A DNA stretch of 64,000 nt from Podarcis raffonei (GCF_027172205.1 NC_070614.1:47866001-47930000), one strand, 5' to 3'. Shown: positions 35,330-47,840, numbered from the stretch's first letter. Notes: generated from the sequence alone by a model not told the origin. Numbers and translations: made by a program.

Positions 35330-35640
35330 TTTCTTTTTCTCCCTACTAAGTAGGACCACATGAAACTTTGGCTATGATAAAGTAAACATGATTTTCTTTT
35401 GCAATCTGATAGAAACACTTCAACTCAGAACTGGCAATTATCTCTTGTGTAATTATCCAATTAATCATAAACATTTCTGCCTCTCTTCTCCATCCCAGGG
35501 GAGTGAAAATAGCCACATGCAAACTATGAAGCAAAACTGGAGGAAGCATTCTCCAGACCCTGTACCATTCACAGCTCATGCTGGATCCAAGGCTCTCTCA
35601 GACTGATCACTGATTTCCTTACCCTAAGTGGACCACATTT
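35330..35640 (+). promoter_or_regulatory. Upstream region of V2R-D, conserved in a duplicate
   Basis: About 300 bp directly before the exon 1 ATG is recognisably repeated at about 43905-44235 (for example CTATGATAA(A/G)GTAAA and CATTTCTGC), while sequence further out is less alike. It shares no obvious GCTGTATTG motif with the minus-strand genes, in line with a different subfamily. Confidence 0.4.
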
Positions 35641-35683
35641 TCGCATGCATTTCAGTGAGACTTTCCTCATCAAGAATACTTGA

Positions 35684-35862
35684 ATGATAATGTGCAAGTT
35701 TCCTATTGCTCAGTGTTCTATTATGGATCCACTTCCAATTCTGCACCAATATTATCAGTCTGGGGACTTCATCATTGGTGGCATCATGTCTCAGATTTAT
35801 ATATCTTCAAGTATATTAACCTTCCGTAAACCTCCCTCTCCTGAATTTTTTGATGACATTTT
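35684..35862 (+). CDS. V2R-D exon 1 (signal peptide missing)
   Basis: 179 bp, phase 2 end before GTAAGG, as in the other genes. The TGA at 35681-35683 blocks any in-frame extension from the ATG at 35645. Confidence 0.75.
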
Positions 35863-38800
35863 GTAAGGAATTGTGGTTTTTATATATTAAATATATGTTT
35901 AATAAGTATATTTCTGCATTTGACATATGATGATTAAGAAGATGGCAATGATTTCTACTAGACTTCTCTCGTTCTTAGTAGTTTAGATGCTTATTGGGGG
36001 TGGGGTGGAAGATCTTGAGGTGTACCTCAAAATTCTTTGTGCAAGTTATGCCAACATTAGATTCAGAATTTCAATTTATTAGGTAGGTCAAATTTGCCAT
36101 ACTCATTATGAAATTATCACTAGACAGCAGACACAATATTATTTAATTTCACTTTGTTAAGGTTTTGGAGCTATTACCCATGTGAAACTTTGAATTTGAG
36201 AATCCATATTTGACATTTCTGAAACCTGCCATGAATGGTTTATCACTAAGATTTGGAACTGACCTTGTTACCAGCTTTGGGCAGGGCTGTATGAATGGAT
36301 GACCAGGCATTTTCAATACATTAAACAGTATAATATATTATTACTATCATCATTAGGTATAGTAATAACAACAATGATAGTAGAGTTGGCAGGAACAACT
36401 ACTTACATTCTGCAACATAAAGTTCATTCCTACTTGAAATATGGCCCTAGGTCACATTCTGTTGTGGTATATGCACAAAATATACAAATACCAACATAAC
36501 ATTGTATTGGTAGAAACCTTTCTATTTCCTAAACTGTTGCCATATTGGTGATCACAATTAAAATAATAAAATTGTGGGGGAAAGTAAATTTTTTGTGATT
36601 TCTCCCATGCTCATTACATATTTCACTGGATTGAATCTGTTCAATAAAGGATTCATTGGCAGTATTGTGTGATTTTTGACAAATAGACAGGGAAATATGT
36701 TGATACTGAGTTTTCAGGAAACAATAGCAGGGGAAACAGAGTGTTGTGCTTGTATCTGCGCAAAGAGGTTGTTACTTATCAACATCAAAGCCAGTGCATT
36801 TTTTTCTAAAAAAAATATTAAGGGGTACTGTCATTTTCCTATTCATATTGAAATACTGCCACTCAATGAGGCTGAAATTAGATTCACAAAATGTTTAGGG
36901 GTATGCGTACCCCTGCATACCACGAGAGAAAAAAGCATTGATCAAAGCTATGTACAGGAAATCCAAATGTTCACATCTATCTATCTAATCTGATCAAATT
37001 TCCATGGACTATGGGCATACAATCTATTTTTCTGGGCATGCACTGTTATACAATATATTTTGCTTTTCTTTCAGGCCAATGACACAACTATATCAGCATG
37101 TGCTGGCCTTGACGTTTGCTGTGAAGGAGATAAATGAGAATCCACATATCCTACCCAATGTCACACTCGGCTTCCACATCTATAACAACCATTTCATTGC
37201 AAGTTGGACCTATCAAGCCTCTCTTGAACTTCTATCCAAGCAAGGCAGATTTATCCCTAATTACAAGTGTGATGCTGAAACTATTCCAATAGCTGCCATT
37301 GGGGGATCAAACTCAGACTCCTGTCTCCAGATGGCCACCATCCTGTGCAGATACAAGATGCCCCAGGTAAGATGTGTGCCTAGAGCATGGATGGTGGTCT
37401 TTGATGATATCCCTTCAGGCTGAATATTGGTACTTGTACCTGAGCATCTTTTAAAATAGGAGATAAATCACAAACCTCAAGGATAAAACAATTTTGGCCT
37501 CAAGAGAACAGGGATATTTTGATACTGGCTGAAGCAGTTATTTAAAAAGAATAGGTCATTGGTAATATTTTAATGTATTTCCATGGATACTGAAAAGGGG
37601 CTTTTAATATATATGCAAACCTATGTGGAATACCTAGGGGAAACAAGGTAAAACCAAGGTTAAAAAGATAACGGCTGTTCAATTTCCCATGACAGGGTGA
37701 GCTCTCATTGCTTTTCCCAACTTTCTCCAATCTAGCAGTCTGAAAGCATAGCAGTGCAAGTAGAAAAATAAGGGAATCAATTCTGCACTGAACACCGTAT
37801 TAAAAATTAGTATAATTACCTGCACTAATAATGTAGCTGTTTTTTAAGTTTCCACACTCAGCAAAACAAGAGTGGAAACTATCAGCCAACCTCCAACTGC
37901 CACCCCTCCTAACTAAGACTAACACACAAACACACACTTTTAAAGGGAGTTAACAAAACAACAAGACAATGATTCAACATGTCTGTGACCTTAATGGGAA
38001 CCACAGGATTTTGCAGATGTTACATTATATTGCATAGGTTCTCTTTTCCCCAGTACAATTTATTCTTTGTAAAATACATTTTCTAAAAGATAAAGTACAA
38101 ATACTAACAGTTCCAAAAAGGAATGAAATGGTGGATTATCCCTACTGATAACTACTAATCAAATTTACTTAAATTTACTTTAAAAATGAAATTTGGTTTT
38201 CTGTTGAATTGGTGCTTCTTAGCACATTTTTTCAGCACTTTTCTTTTATACGTAGCTCAACTTTTGTTGCCCTTCCTTTTAGCTAATCTATGGCTCTTCT
38301 CCCATGATGGAAAACAATGTGCAAACACTTTTCTCCCAATGGATGTCCCCAGATGGGACACATCAGTACAATGGGATACTCCACCTTCTGCTGCATTTCA
38401 GCTGGATGTGGATTGGGGTGCTTTCTCTGAGTGATGACACTGGAGAGAGATTTGTACAAAATGTTCTTCCCATGTTTGCACAGAGTGGCATCTGCTTTGA
38501 TTTTATAGAAAGATTTCCTCAAGTTAAGTTTTCTGGAGAGTTCAGTCAAATGGTGGCTGATGGTTCTGAAATAATCCACATTGTTAAGGAAAGCACTGCC
38601 AGCGCTGTGGTGGTTCATGGTGAAATTTTTACCATTATGGTAATGAGAATGGTGCCAAAGCTTGCAGAAGCAGATGATGTACCATTTAAAGCCACATCGA
38701 AAATCTGGATAATGACTGCACAGATGGATTTCACATCATTTCCCATTCAAAGAGGATGGGAAATAGATATCCTCCATGGGGCTCTATCCTTGGCAGTTTA

Positions 38801-41800
38801 CTCAAAGGATCTTTTAGGATTCCAGAAATTTATTCAGATGAGAAACCCTACCATAGAAAGAGAGGATGGGTTTCTGAAGATTTTCTGGGAAGAAGCATTC
38901 ATCTGTTCATTCCCCCATACTCATTTGGATAAGAACCATGAGACATTCTGCACTGGACAGGAGAAGATTGACACCCTTCCTGGGACTGTTTTAGAAATGA
39001 GCATGACTGCACAAAGCTACAGTGTCTACAATGCTCTATATACTGTGGCACATGCTTTGCATACCATGCAATGCTCCAAATTCAAACACAGAGCAATGGC
39101 AGATGGAATAATGGGGAACCAGCTAAACCAACATACATGGCAGGTAATGCTCTGATTCAATCAATGCAAAAGTTATATAAATATATACACATTGAGCTAA
39201 TGGTGGGGTCTCCTCTTGTAGATTTTTAAATTATATCTTCAGAGGCCAAGCACATGTATTCCTGCTCAGTGTACCTCCATGTCATCATATATGCAGGAAA
39301 CTAAAGGTTTGTCTCATCGTGCATGTCCCAAAATGTGTCTCTTGTTCCTTGATTTCTCTCTACTGTCTTTCTTCAGTCTTCCTCTCCATGCAACCTTCTC
39401 AGACTTCTCTTTTCATGATCTATCCTGGAATGCCTTTCTCTTTGTGGTCTCCTTCCTTCCAAGCCCATTCTGTAGCATTCCATGCTGATCATATCCCCAT
39501 CTCCAACACAAACCTTTTATGCCGGCTCCCTCAGCCTGAAAGCAAAATTAGCACCACAACCCCATAGTCACCTTTGAATGGACTCAGCTGTCCAGGGGTC
39601 CTTTACCTTTATCTTACCTTTTTACAAAAGTATCCCAGGCTCCAACCTGGTATTCCCCTATCAGCTTTCCTGCTACACATTCTTTCAGAAGATTAAAACA
39701 GGTGCACTTCCATCTTCCCTTTGTGTCATCCATTGGGCCATGCCACATTGATCTTGATCATTCACCTAGCTGAAGCACCATCCCAAATTACAAACCAGCA
39801 GATAAATCAAAAGACCTGCATCAGTATCTGCCCCCCCCCGCCTTGGACAACAGGTGTGTGGTAGGTAGCTATAGTTTAGGGGAAACTGCATCACAAGCCA
39901 AAACGGGTGGCGTGACGTGGAGAGAACAGATGTTCACAGTCATCACTGTGCTTGAAGATGACAGTGGATTGAATGTGTGTTGGCAAACTGAGACTTATAT
40001 GGAACAATACTAATGTGTTGGGGAATCATTCTATCAGAAACAACTGGATATTTCTAGAGGGTTCCAGAACTTTCTTTTATATATGGGAGTGACACTCTGA
40101 GCTTATTTTGTGTCAGCTGCAAGTGCCAATAAAAATATGAAGTATCAGCCTGTAGTTTGCAGACACCTGATGGCAGACGTCTAACCGAAAGGTGCTGCCT
40201 GTAAAAGCTACTGGAGGACTGTTCCTGTTATTTACGATATACTCGAGATAAGATAGTGTGTTTTTTGAAAGTGTGCTGTTAATTGCTGTTTATTTTAACA
40301 GTTGAAAACTATTCTTTGTTACTGTGATGCTTTTACCCAGTTGGGGAATAAAGAACTTTTGACCGAGACTTCACAGTTTTGGTGAGTCATCTTCAAAACA
40401 ACTTTTGTCATTGTTCACCGTTTCCAAGAGAAAGAAGACAAACTCTGTTAAACAGTTTGAAAGAAGTTTTACCTACACACAAGAATCTTCACAGCAAAAG
40501 GGTGTGGTAGCCTCTAATATAATGCACTGTAGGTCAACTGGTCATTCCATATAATGATGTGTCAGCTTTTAAACAAATCATGAACCAAGCTCTCAGGTGT
40601 GAAATATAATCTCACTCATGTCATAAGGAATTCGTTTGTAGATCATCATTATCTTTCCCCACCCCCAATTTAGCTCCAGCACTTTCTGAGAAGTGTCTCC
40701 TTCAACAATAGTGCCGGAGAAGAGATTTCCTTTGACCAAAAGGGAGCATTAGTAGTTGGATTTGATATTATCAACTGGGTCACATTCCAAAATGAGTCCT
40801 TTCTTAGAGTCAAAGTTGGAAAAATGGACCCACAGATTCCCCTAGAAAAGGGGCTCACAATTAATGATGATGCTATTGTATGGCCCAGCAGCTTTAACCA
40901 GGTAAATTCCATTTTAGAGCTTATCCAGTCATTTCCCCAGTGTTTAATCTGCTCTCTTCTCAGATCAGTATAGACTTGGCTAGAAAATCCATTGAAATTG
41001 CACTTCTCTGGGCGTCATTTCACCAACCTAAAAATATACATTCCAAATGAGTTATGGCAACTGTGATAGGGAATAATTACAGATTAACACAGGCCTGATA
41101 ACATCTGGGAACATGAACTCATGAACTGAAATGCATAGTCGAAGTTTGATGAAGCCAAATAATTATTGATTCATTACGATGTTACTAATATTCTAAATAA
41201 TAGTAATTTTAAAAAGAATCATACATTGTGTATACCTTCACTCACAGTAGTTGCTTGTAAGAATTTCGGGGCCAAGACTCATCTTTTCCACCAACTTCAT
41301 ACAGGTGTGAGTAATTTGTTGGAGTGGTGTTTTCATTTATTTGTTTTAACTGGGTGTTAGTCCAGGAAAGTAAGACAAATCAAGAGATGATGTGGTAAAT
41401 AGCTGAGGCAGTAGTGAGTGAAGGGCACACTTTCATCACCTTACATTAGCTTTCACTGGGTCACTGGGTGAGCCCTGTTGGCTTGGCATGCAAACTGGGG
41501 AAAACATTGAGCCAGTGAGTCTACCTGCTTCTCACAAGAAGGAAGTATTCCTTCAAATTCTTCACTCCAAGGCTGCAGGCATTGCCTGTAAACAGGTCCA
41601 GGAGAGTGGAGTGACCTGATCCCTCCTGCCTTAGAGAACTTTCTGTCCAGACTCTATTTTGATTGCCAAATTCAGTTTGATTTGCACATCATTATATTCA
41701 ATAGATATAAACTTTCTCCCAAAATACTGTGTTTTAAGTCTTCTCTTTAAGATGTGTTGGTAAAGGCAGTGTTACCAATGGTATAATTGATTCTGCCTGC

Positions 41801-43343
41801 AGCTGCATGAAAAGTGCTATCAGGGGCTGGAGGTGGCATTTTCCTATATTGTTATGCTATTTCTGAACTGTAGATTTCACCTTCTTTGTTGTGCCAGCAA
41901 GATGCAATCGCTGAAACCATTATCTTCTTTTATTTTTGTACAGACACCACCTCTTTCTTTGTGTAATGAGAAATGCGCTTTAGGTTACACCCGGGCCAAG
42001 AAGGAAGGGAAACCTTCTTGCTGCTATGATTGTCATCCATGTCCAGAAGGGAAGATCTCAAACCAGAGGGGTAGGAGATGTACTGGGGTTCCTTTAAAAA
42101 TGATATCAGGCTCTGTAAATTAGTACAAGAACCATGAATCTTCCTTGATAAATGATGATTGGGCAGTGCAGATATATTAACAATGGCCATGTATGCTCTC
42201 AGCTATGCACCACCATTAACAGGGGGAAAGTGATCACAGCCCAGGAAAGGGCCATGAAAGCCCTTCACATGGATCCAAGATGTTAATTGTTGGGGATCAT
42301 AACCAAAAGTGGCTGCTCCATATAAGGTTATGTCCTTTACTTACCTATGAGTCATAATTCAAGGCTTTTCAATTTTATGCATTATTTCTGCCAAGCATGA
42401 CAGAGAAGATTTCCATGTATAGAAACCTGTCTTTTCCTTTCCAGACATGGATGACTGTTTTGAATGCCCTGGCGACCAGTATCCAAACAATGATCAGGAT
42501 GGATGCCTTCCAAAACAAATAACCTTCTTGTCTTATGGAGAAGCTTTGGGGATAATTTTGGCCACTTTGGCTCTTTCCTTAGCTTTTCTCACTGCTTTGG
42601 TGCTCGGAATCTTCTTGAAGAAACGGAATACTCCCATAGTCAAAGCCAACAACCGGAACCTCACCTACACTCTCCTCATCTCCCTCTTGCTTTCCTTCCT
42701 TTGTGTTTTGGTATTCATTGGCCAACCTGATGCACTGACCTGCCTCTTTCGACAAACTGCTTTTGGCATGATCTTCTCAGTGGCAGTTTCTTGCATATTG
42801 GCCAAAACCAGCATTGTTGTTCTAGCTTTCATGGCCACCAAGCCAGGATCCAAGATGAGGAGATGGGTGGGAAAACCATTGTCCACCTCCATCGTCCTTT
42901 CCTGCTTTCTTCTTCAAACCACCATTTGTACTTTGTGGCTGTCAACCTCTCCCCCATTCCCAGATTTAGACATGCATACCATGATGAAGGAAATTGTACT
43001 GTTCTGTAATGAGGGGTCAGTCCTCATGTTTTATTGTGTACTAGGCTACATGGGCTTCTTGGCTATTGTCAGCTTTACCGTGGCTTTTCTAGCTTGGAGG
43101 TTGCCTGACAGCTTTAATGAAGCCAAGTTTATCACCTTCAGTATGTTGATCTTTTGCAGTGTTTGGCTGACCTTCATCCCATCCTACCTGAGCACAAAAG
43201 GAAAATATATGTTGGCTGTGGAGATCTTCTCCATCTTGGCCTCCAGTTTTGGGTTATTAGGCTGCATCTTTTTCCCCAAATGCTATGTTATTGTAGTGAG
43301 GCCCGAGCTGAACACCAGGGGACAGTTAGCTAGAAGAAACTAA
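35684..43343 (+). CDS. V2R-D: vomeronasal type-2 receptor of a second subfamily, six exons, no visible signal peptide
   Basis: Exons: 35684-35862, 37075-37366, 38283-39143, 40674-40901, 41944-42070, 42445-43343. Joined they give 861 residues in one frame with normal splice sites. Hallmarks: [20 protein letters not shown] (exon 1), [18 protein letters not shown] (exon 2), [14 protein letters not shown] and [18 protein letters not shown] (exon 3), [20 protein letters not shown] (exon 5), [10 protein letters not shown] and [16 protein letters not shown] (exon 6). It differs throughout from A, B, C, E and F and lies on the other strand. The first usable ATG gives only [12 protein letters not shown] before the ligand domain, with an in-frame TGA just before it, so there is no hydrophobic leader. 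Either the signal peptide lies in an unseen upstream exon or the gene is recently damaged. A possible polyadenylation signal AATAAA is at 43580-43585. Confidence 0.88.
36300..37070. other. Intron 1 of V2R-D, right part
   Basis: AT-rich; nothing recognised beyond short decayed sequence. Confidence 0.35.
37075..37366 (+). CDS. V2R-D exon 2
   Basis: 292 bp; acceptor TTTCAG, donor CAG/GTAAGA. Reads [18 protein letters not shown] through YKMPQ. Confidence 0.93.
37683..37775 (+). mobile_element. SINE fragment
   Basis: GGGTGAGCTCTCATTGCTTT followed by CTAGCAGTCTGAAAGCATAG matches the middle of the tRNA-headed SINE seen at 48863-49220. Confidence 0.65.
38283..39143 (+). CDS. V2R-D exon 3
   Basis: 861 bp, phase 0 at both ends: [11 protein letters not shown] to TWQ, donor CAG/GTAATG. 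Confidence 0.94.
39540..39615 (+). mobile_element. SINE 3' fragment
   Basis: GTCCAGGGGTCCTTTACCTT, the 3' end of the tRNA-headed SINE, in intron 3 of V2R-D. Confidence 0.6.
40013..40400 (+). mobile_element. Possible solo LTR (fossil)
   Basis: Begins TGTGTTGGGG and has a TATATATGGGAG promoter-like stretch, an AATAAAGAACTTTTGACC stretch near the end and a CA end near 40400. No target duplication is seen, so borders and family are uncertain. In intron 3 of V2R-D. Confidence 0.35.
40674..40901 (+). CDS. V2R-D exon 4
   Basis: 228 bp; [20 protein letters not shown] through [10 protein letters not shown], donor CAG/GTAAAT. Missed by simple ORF calling. Confidence 0.93.
40902..41943. other. Intron 4 of V2R-D
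   Basis: No element or gene recognised. Confidence 0.35.
41944..42070 (+). CDS. V2R-D exon 5
   Basis: 127 bp; [20 protein letters not shown] through [10 protein letters not shown]; acceptor GTACAG, donor G/GTAGGA. Confidence 0.93.
42445..43343 (+). CDS. V2R-D exon 6
   Basis: 899 bp; acceptor TTCCAG, then [19 protein letters not shown], seven helices, ending GQLARRN-stop. Confidence 0.95.
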
Positions 43344-43899
43344 TAATCAGCATAACCAAATTATCTAAATCACATTACCTTTATATTTCATTGATTGGTG
43401 AAGAGTGGCACACCCTCACAGCTTACAAAAGCAATGGGACCTCTGAATGGTTGAATCAGCCATGTGTTCCATTAAGTCAGGAATGATGATGCCATGAAAG
43501 TTGGGAAATAGTGTATCAAAGTGTCTCTTGGAAGAGTGTTAGCCAGCAATTTTCTTTACTTCTAGTAAGGTTCGATTCCAATAAATCATAATTCTCCAAA
43601 AGAACTTTCATGTTTCTTGTATTGTTGCTTTCAAGAGATTTACTGCCCCTTTTGTGTTATATTGTTTGTTTAAAAAGAGGATTAGATAAATTCATGGAAA
43701 ACAAAGCTATCTGTTGCTAGCTTTGTAGCTTTATTCACAAACAGAGTATTTCTGTCCTTCCCCATCTTTAAGTTGTGAATAGATTATTCCAAGTCTAGGA
43801 ATAATTACTTAAATTGGTTTTATATTTTCTTTTTATGTACTCAGTTTTCAGAATGACATTTTTCTTTAACTTATTTTTCTTCCCTTTAATGAAACACAT

Positions 43900-45060
43900 T
43901 ACAGCTTTCTTCCTTTCATTACTATGTAGGACAAACTGAGACATTAACTATGATAAGGTAAATATGATTTTATTTTGGAATGTCATAAAAACCCTCAGTT
44001 CAGGAGTAGCATTTATCTCTCTTCTAATAATCAAATTGATTGTAATCATTTCTGCTGTTTCTCCCCATACTAAGGGAGTTTCAGAAGTTGCATGCCAACC
44101 ACGAACCACAAGTGGAGGTTGCAATTATTAGACCCTGTGCCATCATTGGCTCATGATGGAGATCTATAAGGCTTGCTTAGACTGATCAATTATATTCCAA
44201 CACTGAGCAGACCAAATTGCCATGCGTTTTCAGGGAGGCCTTCTGAGCACAATTCAAAATGTTGGTGCTGACCTTTAGAGCCCTAAGTAGTCTTGGTCCT
44301 GTATACCCGAAGGAGCGTCTCCACCTCCACTGTTCAGCCTGTACACGAAGGTCCAGCTCTGAGGACCATCTGGAGGTTCCCTCACTGTGAGAACTGAGAT
44401 TACAGGGAACCAGGCAGTGCGCCCTCTCGGTAGTGGCACCTGCCCTGTGGAATTCCCTCCTATCAGATGTCAAGGAAATAAGCAACTATATTACTTTTTA
44501 AAGACATCTGTCTTTAATGTTTTTAATGTTTAATTCTGTTTTGTGTTTTTAATATTTGGTTGGGAGCCGCCTAGAGTGGTTGGGGAAACCCAGCCAGATG
44601 GATGGGGTATAAATAATAATGTTGTTGTTGTCAAAATCACTTGAAGGACCATCTACAAGGAGATTTCCTAAAAAGTCATTCAAGATCCCAGTATATGTGG
44701 TATTTCCATCAGTGTTGCTGCCTCAGGCTGCCTTCTTCACAAGAGTTTGTATGTTTATGCAGGGGTTGTGAAGCTTTGATACCTCAAAACACTTTGTGCA
44801 AGGTTAATCAGACTTAGATTCAGAATCTCCATTTGTAAGGCAGGTCTAAAACGAGCATGTATCCAGAATAAAATTATCACAAGTCAGTAGAAACAATAAA
44901 ATTCACTTTCACTTCTTTAAGCGTTTTTGCTTATCTGCCATGAAATCTGAGATTCCATTTTTTGCTTTTATCAAATCTGTCATGAATGGTTAATTCCTCA
45001 GAATAGGAGGGGATCTTTTGATCAGCTTTGGACAGTCTTGTTATGACACTGCCCATACAT
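43900..45060 (+). pseudogene. Relic of a second V2R-D-type gene: promoter and intron 1 only
   Basis: 43905-44235 matches the 300 bp before V2R-D exon 1, and 44755-45060 matches V2R-D intron 1 (about 35995-36290, including AAATTATCAC and ATGAATGGTT). The segment between, where exon 1 should be, is an L2 tail plus about 120 bp of unrelated DNA. No further exons of this copy follow. Confidence 0.72.
44240..44633 (+). mobile_element. L2-like LINE 3' end at the lost exon 1
   Basis: Starts GAGCACAATTCAAAATGTTG, equivalent to 8370 of the larger copy, and ends GGATGGGGTATAAATAATAA plus a (TTG)n run. Confidence 0.85.
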
Positions 45061-45727
45061 TTAAGTTGTCCATTATGTGAAGTGTCCTGGGCCCCCCCTC
45101 CTTTTCCCGCTTTAATTTTGAGCAGTTTGGCTGCTGGGCTCTGGGTGAAGGATTTTACCTCCCTCTTGTTGCCTATCACTAACGTCTCCTGAATAACATA
45201 CAAGGAACTTGTATTTGAGGATTGCAGGGGCTTTCATGAACTTCTCCTGCTGTTTGTCTTTGATCACTGCAGAAGGTGGCTATATTGGCAATTCCGATGG
45301 GCTCCACCTCTCCTTGCCTTTTCTAGCTGCTGTGGGAGAAGGGCTTTCCTCTGTGCTCCCTGGCAGTGATTGCTCAGAAGGAGTTCTCTGCCACACACAT
45401 ATTTTGGAGGCACAGAGTTCTGCCCCTACCTGGTGCCTGTGTCTCCCTGCCTTTTTCCCCAGGAGATATTTTCTGAGTGCACAATTTATCAGGTAAAGCA
45501 GCATGATTAGAACTTAGAAAAGGAGAACTGTGTAAGGGAGAAGGGACAGAATTAATTAATGTTCACATTAATTGGGGTGTTTGGTTGTTCACAGAGGTGT
45601 CTGTCCTGAGAATCTTTCAAGTGTAAACACACACATGCACACACAACAGGAAACAAGTTTAAACTTCCTGCTATCTTCATATAGCCCAGATAAGTGCCTC
45701 TACAGGCAACAGGGATTCTGAGGACTT

Positions 45728-45800
45728 CTATAGCTCAACAGCATTAAGTGCAGGCTTTGCATGCAGAATGTTCTTGGTTTGATCCCAGCCAGCTCCCCAC
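45728..45800 (+). mobile_element. Decayed tRNA-like SINE head
   Basis: TATAGCTCAACAGC with GCTTTGCATGCAGAATGTTC and the B-box-like GGTTTGATCCC. Too decayed to be a tRNA gene. Confidence 0.4.
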
Positions 45801-45924
45801 TGATTTCTCCAAGTTTGATTCACCAGGGCATTTTTGTTCTTCATAGGACTTTGACACACCTACTTTTCATCTCTTCCTTTATCTTTTCACTTCACTTGAT
45901 TTAAGAATTGTTCAAATCCTCATA

Positions 45925-46065
45925 TTTCCAACAACAACAACAACAACACCTGAAGGCAGCCAACAGAATATTAAAATACAATGGTCTATTAAACTTTAAA
46001 AGCTTCCCTAAACAAGGCTGCCTTCAGGTGTCTTCTAAAAGTCTGCTAGTTGTTTTTCTCTTTAG
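45925..46065 (-). mobile_element. L2-like LINE 3' end, antisense
   Basis: On the minus strand it reads TCTAAAAGACACCTGA-type L2 3' sequence (AGAAGACACCTGAAGGCAGC) and ends in (TTG)n, seen as (CAA)n at 45931-45947. Confidence 0.65.
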
Positions 46066-46977
46066 GTTCATCATCAGTGTATCCAGACCTATGAAAGCTG
46101 CAACTCTGTACACTCTGAACTTCAAATAAGTTCCATTGAACTTGAGAGACTAGTAGTACATTTAAGCAGGGATATTTTTAATAGAAACAGTGTGAAGGGT
46201 AAAGTGTTTTGGAACAAAATGCCATTGAAACAACGTGCACCGTGAAGCCTCCTCTGTAATGCAGATTTTTTTCAGAATAGACATCAAGTCTTTCCATTTC
46301 CCTAATGCTTATCCCCAGCACCTGATGGCGTGAATTCTGGAGTTTGAAAGTCCATCACATTTTGCTATGAAATGAATCAGTGCAGGGTTTGTTATTTTAA
46401 TTTTAATTTTAATCGTCATCATCATCATCATCATAAAAGGAAACAATATGTATCCACAAGGGAAGAAAATCTTTTAGAAACTGGAAGACAGGCTTTGGCA
46501 CAGCACTAGTTATCACTGTGCATTCTCACTATGGGAGACCAACCTCCATATTTACAGTCTGTAATTTTCAAAAAATGCAAGAGTCCGGAAGTGATTAAAT
46601 AGAACTAAAAAGATTTTTTTAATCTATTATTTAAATGATTCTCTGTGAACCAACAAATTTATTTTCTTGAAGCACATTTTGATATGACTCTTCAGCCAAA
46701 AGAAATCTCTCAGATCAGTTTATGTCAGTGATAATCTAGGGTCAAGCCTAGGGTTCACAAACTAAAATACCTTTAAAAATGAGAAAGGAGATTTGGAGGG
46801 ATGTGGATGCCAGGGAATACATTGAAAGGATGATGATGGTGATGATGATTAACAGGCATATCTAATGCTTCCAATAATGCACAAGACTAAGAATGTGATT
46901 GAGAAAGAGGAGTGCCCAGAGTGAACCAGGATGGTTTTTTAACAACTCAGATATTTATAGATTCAAGCATTTCTTTG

Positions 46978-47000
46978 TCTCTCTCTCTCTCTCTCTCTCC
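46978..47000. repeat. (CT)n microsatellite
   Basis: About ten CT units in the former intron 1 of the orphan exon. Confidence 0.85.
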
Positions 47001-47135
47001 ACCCGCACCAGACCTCCCGCACCAGCAGATAAATATTAAAAATGTGACACTCCCTTCTCTGAGGTTTGCAATCTAAAAGGCATAACACAAAAGGAAAGGG
47101 GATTTGGAGGAATGTAGAGAGGGAAACACTCTTTC

Positions 47136-47345
47136 TGTGGAACCTCAAATATTCTGTGATGTGTGCTCTTTGAAGAAAACTTCATAAAATACATAAAAGA
47201 GCTGGGAAGCTATCCCACCAATGATGAGGCCACCTGGCTGGTATCACTCATGTGGAAAAAGAAATGGATTGTTCACTGAGCACCTCAAAGTATCTTCTGT
47301 GCAGTCAACCGGGGATTTCAGAAATATCAATAGCCACAACATCAT
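47136..47345 (-). pseudogene. Orphan V2R exon 1, broken
   Basis: Reads MMLWLLIFLKSPVDC, then CSVNNPFLFPHE, a TGA stop in place of the usual W of HEWYQ, then [21 protein letters not shown] 2-bp loss near the end shifts NMFEVP, and the splice donor GTAAG has become GAAAG. No exons 2-6 lie downstream on the minus strand; the D-type relic on the other strand is there instead. Confidence 0.88.
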
Positions 47346-47420
47346 AGCCTCCCAGCTTTTCTAAAAATGCAGACCTTCCTGTGCTCATCCTTAGCTAGAG
47401 CTGGCTATTACTGGTGATGC

Positions 47421-47429
47421 CAATACAGC
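47421..47429 (-). promoter_or_regulatory. Relic proximal motif GCTGTATTG before the orphan exon
   Basis: The same nine bases, 76 bp upstream of the orphan's first ATG. The distal block is not found because the 3' end of V2R-E lies there. Confidence 0.4.
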
Positions 47430-47840
47430 TCTACAAGAGACCCCCGTGAACTGTTTTTGAGAATCGAAAGATTACAAAAACATGTTATGAATAGTAGATG
47501 AGAGTGCTGAAATTCTGATTTAAATTCTGGTGAATACCGGGGGTGGGGGAGGTCAGAAATGAAACTGATGAGGTATAATTGGCTGTCTCTGCTCCTATTT
47601 CCAGCTATCTAAGGCATTTGAGATTATTTTTAATGGCTTTCAGACTTTTTTTTTTTTACTTTTCTAGAGCCTTCGAAAAAACATCTCTGGCTTTGATTAG
47701 GTACACCTTGCTCACAGGTCCTCCTCAAGTTAACAAAAATCCCACCACTGAATCCAGTGTCACTTCTCCCATAACCACAGCCTTGGATTCATGCAGGAAT
47801 AAAAATTTCATTAAAAAATAGGGGGAAATAAAAGAAATTT

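Larger units (their letters stand above)
45061..46960. other. Spacer between the V2R-D relic and the orphan exon
   Basis: No gene seen apart from the two repeat fragments listed. The stretch near 46850-46935 resembles intron 1 of V2R-C (AATGTGATTGAGAA), so it belongs to the orphan exon's intron. Confidence 0.4.

Noticed and set aside
44186-44485. 99-codon minus-strand frame
   Set aside because: Antisense shadow of the L2 3' end.
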